6,191 bases of DNA from JBEKYH01 sp049511115 (GTDB taxonomy: Bacteria > Planctomycetota > Phycisphaerae > Tepidisphaerales > Tepidisphaeraceae), in assembly GCA_049511115.1 (NCBI GenBank), contig JBEKYH010000322.1:1-6191 (forward strand), given 5' to 3'. This document shows positions 1 through 5,118 of this stretch, in pieces; position 1 is the first letter of the stretch; each line of letters starts with the position of its first letter. A program made the translations under genes and the position numbers. Under the pieces are notes generated by a model, which saw nothing but the letters and a program-made list of their open reading frames with translations, made no database searches and had not been told where the DNA came from.

Positions 1-10
1 CAAGCCGTTA

Positions 11-40
11 GCCGTGCGAGTTGAACCTCGGCGGTTTTCT
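11..40 (+). terminator. Terminator-like hairpin for a gene upstream of the window
   Basis: Bases 17-20 (CGAG) pair with 27-30 (CTCG) around a six-base loop. Bases 12-14 (CCG) pair with 32-34 (CGG) beyond a small internal loop. The stem runs directly into TTTTCT (35-40). This is the layout of an intrinsic terminator on the plus strand, and its place at the window edge fits the end of a gene lying to the left. The stem is short and interrupted, so it could be chance. Confidence 0.35.
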
Positions 41-50
41 GTAACCCCCT

Positions 51-98
51 CACCATGTCACCATGTCACCTTGTCACCTTGTCACCATGTCACCTTGT
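51..98. repeat. Tandem octamer array, six copies of CACCWTGT
   Basis: Six contiguous 8-bp units, in order A, A, T, T, A, T at the variable fifth base (CACCATGT or CACCTTGT). The array lies between the upstream terminator-like hairpin and the HD-domain gene, about 140 bp before that gene's start. Related units recur at 4983-4998 and 6162-6185 (opposite orientation) and at 5040-5055 (same orientation), always outside genes. The 8-bp period is not a multiple of three, which agrees with a non-coding role. Its function is unknown. Confidence 0.9.
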
Positions 99-237
99 CA
101 AATTCCCGCAACTCCGTCCGATAATCCCCGTCCCCGTCGCATAAAAAGCCTCGCCGGCCTTAACGCTGCTTTCCTCTCACTCGCAATCAGCCGATGAAAA
201 CCAGGGCATTCATCGAACCACCAAGAGGCACCGCGTC

Positions 238-1620
238 ATGCAACTCAGCCGCGCCGGCGAATCGGCGCAGATCAAACTCTCGCAGGTCATCAGCGCGCTC
301 TCGTATGCGCTGGACATTACCGAGGGCCAGCCCGAAGGGCATGCCGCTCGAAGCTGCATGTTGGGGATGCGCATCGCGCGCGAGATTCACCTGGGCAGCG
401 CCGAGTCATCGGCCCTCTTTTACGGCCTGCTGCTGAAAGACCTGGGCTGCTCGAGTAACGCGGGGAAGATGTGTTACCTGTTTGGCTCCGACGACCGGGC
501 GACCAAGAAGGATTTGCGGACCGCCAATTGGTCGAGCGTAGGCGGTTCATTGGCTGCCATCGCGCGTAACTCGGCGCAAAAGCAAAACTGGCTGCAAAGA
601 ATCAAACACTTCGCGCGCGTTGCCCTCAATATAAAAGAGGAAGCCAAGGCGCTGGTGAATCTGCGCTGCGAGCGCGGAGCCGCCATCGCGCGGGAGTTGG
701 AATTTCCCGATCTCACGGCGGCCGCTATCCGGGCCATTGACGAACACTGGGACGGCCAGGGTCATCCTGACGGCTTGGCCGGCGAGAAAATCCCGCTGCT
801 GGCCCGCATCATCGGCATCAGCCAGACCGCGGAAGTTTACATCACCCAATTCGGCCTTGAATCCGCCTGCAACATGGCCCGCTATCGCAGCGGAACCTGG
901 TTTGACCCCGAGCTTGTGAAGGTGTTCCTGTCATTCAAAGGTGATGACACTTTCTGGCTGAGCTTTCGCTCGGACACACCCGAGATCATGGCGGGTCAGT
1001 ACGAGCCGCCCGATCAGATGCTGATCGCCGACGAGGCTCGCCTGGATCGCGTGGCCCACGGCTTCAGCCAGGTGATTGACGCGAAATCGCCCTGGACTTA
1101 TCGCCATTCTGAAGGCGTGGCGTGCATTAGCGCGGGCATTGCAGAGATCATGGGCTACAGCCGCCAGGAGGTGCGCTACCTGCGCCGGGCCGCCCTCGTG
1201 CATGACGTCGGCAAGCTGGGCATTTCCAGTTTGATCATCGACAAGCCCGGCAAACTCACGCAGGAAGAATTCACCGAGATGAAACGCCACACGCTGTATA
1301 CACAGCAGATTCTCGCCCGCGTGGACGGATTCAAGGACCTGGCCGACTTGGCCGCCTCGCATCACGAGCGCCTCGATGGCCGGGGTTATCACCGCGGCCT
1401 GACGGCGGCGGAATTAGGAACGTCGTCACGTATTCTTCTGGTTGCCGACATGTACGAAGCCCTCTCGGCCAAGCGTCCTTACCGCCAGGATTTGAGCAAT
1501 GAGGAAGTGATGAGCATCCTCCAGCGCGATGTTGGGACGGGCATCTGCCCGGCCGTGTTTGAGGCGCTCAAGACGTACATCGCCGGCGGCGGTTATGTGC
1601 CCGCGCCGCTGGCGGCGTAA
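238..1620 (+). CDS. Tandem HD / HD-GYP-type phosphohydrolase (possible cyclic-di-GMP phosphodiesterase)
   Basis: The 460-residue product is soluble, with no signal peptide or membrane segment, and is likely cytoplasmic. The C-terminal half (about 265-445) is an intact HD-GYP-type domain: H290, HD at 322-323 followed by GK at 325-326, H351, HH at 375-376 with the DGRGY stretch, and D404 in an ADMYEAL motif. The third residue of the GYP signature is His (GYH, 383-385). The N-terminal half (about 30-240) is a degenerate copy: the HD pair is K67-D68, the double His before the EHWDGQG stretch is replaced by I167-D168, and GYP reads GHP (175-177). It also holds about 45 extra residues between these motifs. 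Catalysis therefore probably rests on the C-terminal domain, with the N-terminal one regulatory or structural. HD-GYP enzymes hydrolyse cyclic-di-GMP, but the altered signature leaves the substrate open. No output or receiver domain is fused. The ATG at 238 is preceded by AAGAGG (223-228) at 9 nt. The pirin gene follows after 24 nt and could be co-transcribed. Confidence 0.9.
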   Translation: MQLSRAGESAQIKLSQVISALSYALDITEGQPEGHAARSCMLGMRIAREIHLGSAESSALFYGLLLKDLGCSSNAGKMCYLFGSDDRATKKDLRTANWSSVGGSLAAIARNSAQKQNWLQRIKHFARVALNIKEEAKALVNLRCERGAAIARELEFPDLTAAAIRAIDEHWDGQGHPDGLAGEKIPLLARIIGISQTAEVYITQFGLESACNMARYRSGTWFDPELVKVFLSFKGDDTFWLSFRSDTPEIMAGQYEPPDQMLIADEARLDRVAHGFSQVIDAKSPWTYRHSEGVACISAGIAEIMGYSRQEVRYLRRAALVHDVGKLGISSLIIDKPGKLTQEEFTEMKRHTLYTQQILARVDGFKDLADLAASHHERLDGRGYHRGLTAAELGTSSRILLVADMYEALSAKRPYRQDLSNEEVMSILQRDVGTGICPAVFEALKTYIAGGGYVPAPLAA

Positions 1621-1644
1621 AAAAGCCGAGTTATCATTTCCGGC

Positions 1645-2343
1645 ATGATCCGCCGCATCGCTTCCGCCGACCGATACCATGCCGATCATGGCTGGCTCCA
1701 GACGAATTGGCACTTTTCGTTCTCCGACTATTACGACCCGGAGAACATGAACTGGAGTTCGCTGCGCGTCTTCAACGACGACATCATTCAGCCCAACTCG
1801 GGCTTTCCCATGCACCCGCACAAGGACATGGAGATCATCAGTTACGTCACGTCTGGCCAGCTTGAACACAAGGATCGCCTGGGTAACGAGGGCATCGTTC
1901 ACCCCGGCGAAGTGCAGGTCATGTCGGCGGGAAAGGGAATTGTGCATTCCGAGGCCAACCCGTCGGTGGATACGCCGGTGCGCTTGATCCAGCTCTGGAT
2001 TCTCCCCCGCCATAAAAACAACGCCCCGCGCTGGGAGCAGCGGCAATTCTCCAAAGCCGATCGGGCGGGGAAATTGCTGCCGGTTGTTTCAAGCGGCTCG
2101 GTCGCCAATACCCTGATGATCGATCAGGACGCGGTGATGTACGTCTCGTCGCTGGCCGCGGGCCAGAAGACCGGCCTCGATTTCGCGCCGCGCCGGCACG
2201 CGTATTTGTTTGTCATCAGCGGCGAGGTCAATCTCAACGGGGATCGCTACGACGCAGGCGATCAGGCGCGCGTCGAAAACGAAACGCGGCTGGAGATCGC
2301 CGCCGTTACGGAGACGGAGCTGATGCTGCTGGATTTGCCGTAG
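1645..2343 (+). CDS. yhhW: Pirin family bicupin, YhhW-type
   Basis: The 232-residue protein matches the length and layout of E. coli YhhW. The N-terminal cupin carries the family's metal-binding set at the expected numbers: H57 and H59 in the MHPHKDMEI motif, and H101 and E103 in GIVHSE. The N-terminal NDD motif (44-46), the LWI segment near 117-119 and the C-terminal LMLLDLP are also typical. The second cupin (about 140-230) has no obvious metal set, as usual in this family. YhhW has quercetin 2,3-dioxygenase activity in vitro; the physiological substrate of most pirins is unknown, so a metal-dependent cytoplasmic redox or dioxygenase role is an inference. No good Shine-Dalgarno precedes the ATG, which suggests translation following the upstream HD gene 24 nt away. 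The last 38 bp overlap, tail to tail, the coiled-coil gene on the other strand. Confidence 0.93.
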   Translation: MIRRIASADRYHADHGWLQTNWHFSFSDYYDPENMNWSSLRVFNDDIIQPNSGFPMHPHKDMEIISYVTSGQLEHKDRLGNEGIVHPGEVQVMSAGKGIVHSEANPSVDTPVRLIQLWILPRHKNNAPRWEQRQFSKADRAGKLLPVVSSGSVANTLMIDQDAVMYVSSLAAGQKTGLDFAPRRHAYLFVISGEVNLNGDRYDAGDQARVENETRLEIAAVTETELMLLDLP

Positions 2344-3133
2344 GGGGGAGCATTTGCTGGAGCTGGTCGACCTTTTGTTGCCAAGGGTCGGCATCGGCTT
2401 CATCGGATTTCAGTTTCCTTTGCATGTCGTCAAGGAGATCGACCTCTTCCGATATGTCCCGCATTTTGTCGCACTGGTCGTGGACGAATCGAGCTTTGGC
2501 GACGCACTCACTTTGGGCGATCTGAAGGTCGATGAGTTCTTTGTTGAGGGCCGTGACGACGTCCCCGCCATTAGCCGCATAGACGCTCTCGCGGCGGAGA
2601 TCGACCTGCGCCCTTGCTTCGGCGGCCGCAGCTTCGGCGTCGGCGACCTCACTCTCTGATCCGAAACCCTGGCCGTGGGCCGTCTTCACCATTTCCAGCG
2701 CGTGCTCCCGGGCATCGACGACTTTTGACAATTCCACAACCGTCGGGTCATCGGCAGCCTTTTGGGACGCCTGATCCGCCGTATGCGCAATCGCCGCCCG
2801 GATGGCGTCGATGCGTGCTTGGTCGCCAACGTGTTCGAGTTCCAGTGCGTCCTGCTGTTCGTCCATGGCCGCCAGTGTCTGGTGGAAGCTCGCCGCGGAA
2901 ATTTCGCTGAGGTCGATTACTCTGCGCACCTGAGCGGTCAGATTGATGATATGCATTCGATCGTCTGCGACCAATTGCTGCATTATTCGGTCCAGTCGCC
3001 TTGCCTCGTCTAATTGCGCCTGCAACGGACTGCTTGGTGTCGACGGGGCCGGCTGCGGGGGAGCCGATTGGGCAAACAAGACCGGCGGGGCAATGAGTGC
3101 CGCGATAGCTGTCCATAGGATTTTCCGTTTCAT
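2306..3133 (-). CDS. Exported alpha-helical coiled-coil protein, third gene of the sigma operon
   Basis: I do not recognise a named family. The 275-residue product opens with a type I signal peptide: basic MKRK, a hydrophobic core at 5-20, and a likely cut after A21 (LFA before QSAPP). A Pro/Ser/Ala-rich linker follows (24-37). The rest is almost all charged, Ala-rich helix with heptad character, roughly 38-120, 130-185 and 195-262. The stretch around 140-180, with the QGFGSESEVADAEA segment, resembles the long hairpins of TolC- or HlyD-like envelope proteins, but the protein is too short for TolC and has no barrel. Two cysteines, C210 and C221, could form a disulfide. The Ala/Pro/Ser tail (264-275) is the part antisense to the pirin gene. 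The start is firm: AAGGAG lies 5 nt upstream of the ATG. It sits 31 nt after the membrane-protein gene, implying one operon with the sigma factor, and is a candidate periplasmic effector or sensor of that system. Confidence 0.8.
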   Translation of the reverse strand: MKRKILWTAIAALIAPPVLFAQSAPPQPAPSTPSSPLQAQLDEARRLDRIMQQLVADDRMHIINLTAQVRRVIDLSEISAASFHQTLAAMDEQQDALELEHVGDQARIDAIRAAIAHTADQASQKAADDPTVVELSKVVDAREHALEMVKTAHGQGFGSESEVADAEAAAAEARAQVDLRRESVYAANGGDVVTALNKELIDLQIAQSECVAKARFVHDQCDKMRDISEEVDLLDDMQRKLKSDEADADPWQQKVDQLQQMLPPTANPAASAPSP

Positions 3134-3138
3134 AGTCG

Positions 3139-3144
3139 CTCCTT
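3139..3144 (-). promoter_or_regulatory. Strong Shine-Dalgarno of the coiled-coil gene
   Basis: AAGGAG on the minus strand, 5 nt before the ATG at 3133. It is the best ribosome-binding site in the minus-strand operon, where the other two genes have poor or oddly spaced ones. It implies that the exported protein may be made at a higher rate per message than the sigma factor or membrane protein. Confidence 0.7.
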
Positions 3145-3164
3145 AGCCAGATTCATTCATTCGT

Positions 3165-3710
3165 TTACGACCCGATCCGTTTCAGTCGATCCGCGGCCAA
3201 CGTCGCCACGGGAGAATCGGGGAATTGGGTTTGCACGAGCTTGTAAGCGGCCGCCGCCTGCGCCGCGCCGGCGTTCTCATGCATCAGCAGGTCGCCATTG
3301 GCAAGCAAAGTGGCGGCCGTCTCGTACAGGCTTAGTTGCACGCGGTCGTCCACATTCAGCGCGGACGTCACTTTCACCGCCGCCTGCTCCCGCCGCAATC
3401 GATCCATGTCCGCGACTGTCAACTCGGCGAGACGAGCCGTTTCTTCGTCACTCAGCGGGACGATTTGTGTCTGAGCAACGACGAGTTGCGCGCCTGGCGT
3501 TTGCACGGATCGTGGACGATGGACCCACCAAACAACCGGCCCAATCGCCAGAAGAACCAAGGCAGTTCCGACTGCTCGCCTGGCGGCACGCCGGCGCGAC
3601 ACCCTGCGGCGGACCCGCTGCGCGAGTGATTCTTCCAACCCCGCTACCGGCGCCGGCCGGTCGGCTTGTCGCAGCAGGGTTTTCAGCGGATCGTTGTTCA
3701 CGATTCTCAT
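3165..3710 (-). CDS. Single-pass membrane protein, candidate anti-sigma factor
   Basis: The 181-residue product has a basic cytoplasmic N-terminus of about 45 residues (Arg-rich at 32-45), one transmembrane helix (about 47-63, ending in WWV), and an extracytoplasmic domain. That domain has a helical region (87-140) and a C-terminal stretch resembling one TPR-type helix pair (AAYKLVQTQFPDSPVATLA, 154-172). Its place directly after an ECF sigma gene and its topology suggest an anti-sigma factor; there is no His/Cys zinc-binding anti-sigma motif, so this rests on context. The open frame extends upstream to a TTG at 3782, but those 24 codons lie in an inverted repeat and are not believed. The ATG at 3710 is chosen because it overlaps a Met-Ile-Glu-Glu mini-ORF as ATGA. 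GAGGA touches this ATG (no spacing), while the in-frame GTG at 3701 lies 9 nt from it, so GTG (178 residues) is a real alternative. Confidence 0.72.
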   Translation of the reverse strand: MRIVNNDPLKTLLRQADRPAPVAGLEESLAQRVRRRVSRRRAARRAVGTALVLLAIGPVVWWVHRPRSVQTPGAQLVVAQTQIVPLSDEETARLAELTVADMDRLRREQAAVKVTSALNVDDRVQLSLYETAATLLANGDLLMHENAGAAQAAAAYKLVQTQFPDSPVATLAADRLKRIGS

Positions 3711-3739
3711 TCCTCGATCATTTTCGACGGTCCGAAACC

Positions 3740-3794
3740 GTAGGGTGGGCATCGCCCACCACTTCGCCAAAAAGGTGGGCAATGCCCACCCTAC
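3740..3794. repeat. GTAGGGTGGGC inverted-repeat element (REP/MITE-like)
   Basis: Two 21-bp arms (3740-3760 and 3774-3794) are inverted copies with one mismatch, separated by 13 bp. Each arm is itself a near-palindrome (GGTGGGC, three bases, GCCCACC), so the element can fold as one long hairpin or as two small ones. From memory, GTAGGGTGGGC-type elements are dispersed in many planctomycete and cyanobacterial genomes and often generate spurious 'MPTL' N-termini, as here. It lies wholly between the sigma and membrane-protein genes. No transposase is present in the window. Confidence 0.88.
3769..3790 (-). terminator. Terminator-like hairpin just after the sigma gene
   Basis: On the minus strand the first arm of the inverted-repeat element reads GGTGGGC-ATT-GCCCACC and is followed at once by TTTTT (3773-3769). 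A 7-bp GC-rich stem with a 3-base loop and a short T-tract has the form of an intrinsic terminator. It begins 7 nt after the sigma stop codon. If active it would reduce transcription of the membrane-protein and coiled-coil genes relative to sigma. The competing long hairpin across the whole element could weaken it. Confidence 0.5.
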
Positions 3795-3797
3795 ATG

Positions 3798-4376
3798 TCA
3801 TTCCTCAATCATCGTCGCCAGCACCGCGCGCAGTTTCTCGCGGCCGCGATGCAAACGCACTTCCACCGCCCCGCGCGAGGCTCGAACAACCCGCGCGATT
3901 TCATCCACCGGTATCTCCTGCAAATAATGCAGCACGATCACCTCGCGCAACTTCGCCGGCAGCGCCGCCACCGCGCGGCGGACTTCGGCGGACGTCTCCG
4001 AATCAATTGCCTGCCGATCCGATGGATGGGCTTCGGCTTCGCGCCGCGGCAAAAAGGCGGCGGCCAATTCACGCGCGCGCCGCCTTCGCCATTTGGCCCG
4101 GCAGCGGTTAACCGTGATCGCCGCGAGCCAGGTCCAGAGCGAACTACCGGAGCGAAACTTGCCGGCTCGTTCGAGGGCCGCCACGAAAACATCCTGCACC
4201 ACATCTTCGTAATCGCCGCGCCAGCCGAGCAATCGAAACGCGAGCGCCGCGACGGGAGCGGCGTAAATCCGCACCAGTTCGTCGAAGGCGGCCTTCTCTC
4301 CGCGGACAAAACGCTCAGCCAAATCCGGCCGCTGCGCCAGATGTTCGTCGGCCGTGGTATCCGCAGCGTTTTCCAT
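3798..4376 (-). CDS. ECF-family RNA polymerase sigma factor
   Basis: The 192-residue protein has the two-domain ECF layout. Region 2 spans about 24-100, with the core-binding DYEDVVQDVFVAA (55-67) and the -10-recognising WTWLAAITVNRCRAKW (81-96). A variable linker runs from 100 to 128. Region 4 spans about 129-185, with LPAKLREVIVLHYLQ (139-153) and a helix-turn-helix (about 154-183, DEIARVVRASRGAVEVRLHRGREKLR). It directs RNA polymerase to a small regulon. There is no C-terminal extension. It is the first gene of a minus-strand operon with a membrane protein and an exported coiled-coil protein, typical for envelope-stress ECF modules. The ATG at 4376 has no clear Shine-Dalgarno. A candidate promoter ends 12 nt upstream, so the message may have a very short leader. 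The stop is followed immediately by an inverted-repeat element. ECF subgroup not assigned. Confidence 0.95.
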   Translation of the reverse strand: MENAADTTADEHLAQRPDLAERFVRGEKAAFDELVRIYAAPVAALAFRLLGWRGDYEDVVQDVFVAALERAGKFRSGSSLWTWLAAITVNRCRAKWRRRRARELAAAFLPRREAEAHPSDRQAIDSETSAEVRRAVAALPAKLREVIVLHYLQEIPVDEIARVVRASRGAVEVRLHRGREKLRAVLATMIEE

Positions 4377-4388
4377 TCCGGCAGCAGA

Positions 4389-4417
4389 TTAGTCTCCCGG
4401 ACAGGCGAAAACTTACA
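4389..4417 (-). promoter_or_regulatory. Candidate ECF-type promoter of the sigma operon
   Basis: On the minus strand TGTAAG followed by TTTT (from 4417) and GACTAA (4394-4389) are 17 bp apart. ECF promoters commonly pair a TGTAAC- or GGAAC-like -35 box with a short -10 such as CGTC or TCTAA. The resemblance here is partial. Its place just ahead of the sigma gene would fit autoregulation. The start point would fall only about 6 nt before the ATG, giving a nearly leaderless message, consistent with the missing Shine-Dalgarno. Based on one sequence, so tentative. Confidence 0.3.
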
Positions 4418-4472
4418 AAATTTTCATATTATGAGCGGCCAAGGCACGCATTTTCCCGCCGGCAGCGGCTGG

Positions 4473-4498
4473 CGCCCCGAAGTTCGAGGCGGTTTTTT
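4473..4498 (+). terminator. Terminator-like hairpin in the SRPBCC gene leader
   Basis: Bases 4473-4480 pair with 4484-4491 (one mismatch, 4477 with 4487) around a 3-base loop, followed by GG and six T (4493-4498). The Shine-Dalgarno AGAAGGA (4499-4505) of the SRPBCC gene starts at the next base. Since no plus-strand gene lies just upstream, this could be an attenuator in the 5' leader, a guard against read-through, or chance. No antiterminator stem was convincingly found. Confidence 0.35.
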
Positions 4499-4513
4499 AG
4501 AAGGACACTTGCC

Positions 4514-4975
4514 ATGGTAAACGCGACCACCCCCGTCTCCCTCACCGCGGTGGAAGTAGAACTCGACTTCCGCTTCAACGCTCCGCGCCCGCGCGTGTGG
4601 CAGGCCCTGACTCAGCAGACCGAGCGCTGGTGGCCAAAGGATTTCTGCTCCAAACCGGATAAGACCAAAGCCTTTCGCCTCGAACTGAAACTCGGCGGCC
4701 GCCTCTACGAGGACTGGGGCGACGGCAATGGCTGCGTGTGGTGGACGATCTACGAGCTGGATGCCGCAGGCTACGCATTTGCCGGCCTGGGATATGAAGG
4801 ATCGGCCGTCCAGACCTGCGTGAAGTTTTCCCTTGAAGAAGAGGCCGTCAGCACCGTCCTGAAAATCTCCGACCGCATCTGGGGCGCATTGCCGGACAAC
4901 GCCGTGGAGTCGCATATCCAGGGATGGACGTGGCTGTTTGAGGATTCGTTCCGGGCGTTCGTGGAGAAGGCGTAG
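4514..4975 (+). CDS. SRPBCC-fold protein, AHSA1-like
   Basis: The 153-residue protein has the START/Bet v 1-like layout of bacterial AHSA1 (Hsp90-activator homologue 1-like) proteins. It opens with a first strand and helix (VEVELDFRFNAPRPRVWQALT, 13-33, split by the usual Pro/Arg), then WWP (39-41), a central sheet with GGRLYEDWG (61-69) and CVWWTIYEL (74-82), and a long C-terminal helix (about 131-151, GWTWLFEDSFRAFVE). These folds bind hydrophobic ligands in a cavity; bacterial members mostly have no assigned ligand and none can be read here. It is probably cytoplasmic, with no signal peptide. AGAAGGA (4499-4505) lies 8 nt before the ATG, a strong start. It ends in tandem TAG stops. It is transcribed divergently from the sigma operon across 137 bp, so co-regulation is possible but unproven. 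Confidence 0.88.
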   Translation: MVNATTPVSLTAVEVELDFRFNAPRPRVWQALTQQTERWWPKDFCSKPDKTKAFRLELKLGGRLYEDWGDGNGCVWWTIYELDAAGYAFAGLGYEGSAVQTCVKFSLEEEAVSTVLKISDRIWGALPDNAVESHIQGWTWLFEDSFRAFVEKA

Positions 4976-4981
4976 TAGTCC

Positions 4982-5056
4982 GACAAGGTGACAAGGTGAG
5001 GGCGTGACAAAAAACACCTGATAAGGGCTTGGCCTTGGTCACCTTGTCACCTTGTC
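4982..5056. repeat. Inverted pair of octamer repeats (18-bp perfect stem)
   Basis: Two units of ACAAGGTG (4983-4998) face two units of CACCTTGT (5040-5055). With the flanking bases they give a perfect 18-bp inverted repeat (4982-4999 with 5039-5056) around 39 bp. It begins 6 bp after the SRPBCC stop codon. In RNA it would form a strong hairpin at the 3' end of that message, able to protect it or help stop transcription, although no T-tract follows. The loop holds partly degenerate octamer-like bits (GTGACAAA, CACCTGAT), suggesting an array that has decayed or been inverted. Confidence 0.85.
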
Positions 5057-5061
5057 ATTCC

Positions 5062-5079
5062 CGCCGCCCCCGGGCGGCG
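5062..5079. repeat. GC-rich palindrome before the lipoprotein gene
   Basis: CGCCGCCC (5062-5069) and GGGCGGCG (5072-5079) are perfect inverted copies around two bases, giving a very stable GC hairpin about 40 bp before the lipoprotein start. No T-tract follows on either strand. It may be part of a transcription barrier or a leader structure of the downstream gene; no function can be read. Confidence 0.5.
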
Positions 5080-5118
5080 ATTGCCGCGCCGTTCAATCCC
5101 GGCGATGATTGCATCGAG

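Larger units (their letters stand above)
3707..3817. repeat. 20-bp direct repeats flanking the inverted-repeat element
   Basis: Bases 3707-3726 and 3798-3817 match at 17 of 20 positions; the inner 15 bases differ at one. Read on the minus strand, the copy at 3798-3817 is the 3' end of the sigma gene (codons Met-Ile-Glu-Glu-stop). The other copy encodes the same four residues and stop, with its TGA overlapping the ATG of the membrane-protein gene. The 71 bp between them contain the inverted repeat. This is what a target duplication or a segmental duplication at an insertion would leave, and the three mismatches imply it is not recent. Confidence 0.75.

Noticed and set aside
1..50. 3' end of a tRNA suggested by the GTTGAACCTCG stretch
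   Set aside because: No acceptor stem, CCA or complete T-arm can be drawn; a terminator-like hairpin explains the pairing better.
51..98. CRISPR-like array
   Set aside because: Units are 8 bp and contiguous with no spacers, and no cas gene is present.
95..125. Possible promoter for the HD gene: TTGTCA from the last octamer (95-100) and GATAAT (120-125)
   Set aside because: Each box matches sigma-70 consensus at 5 of 6, but the spacing is 19 bp and the -35-like box is just the repeat unit, which occurs wherever the array does.
1608..1645. Hairpin CGGC-GTAAAAAA-GCCG around the HD gene stop as a terminator
   Set aside because: The stem is only 4 bp with the A-run in the loop, and the pirin gene follows 24 nt later with no promoter or ribosome site of its own.
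1426..2046. Long minus-strand open frame of 206 codons opposite the HD and pirin genes
   Set aside because: It lies antisense to two clearly recognised proteins, has no recognisable domain, and long antisense frames are expected in GC-rich coding DNA.
3711..3782. N-terminal extension of the membrane protein from a TTG at 3782 (adds 24 residues)
   Set aside because: The extension is encoded by the inverted-repeat element and the duplicated flank, has no ribosome site, and places unrelated residues before a plausible start.
3795..4520. Plus-strand open frame of 241 codons opposite the sigma gene
   Set aside because: Antisense to a well-conserved sigma factor; its product is Arg/Pro/His-rich without domain features.
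5029..5118. N-terminal extension of the lipoprotein from a TTG at 5029 (adds 30 residues)
   Set aside because: It reads through octamer repeats and a GC palindrome and would put 30 residues before the export signal.
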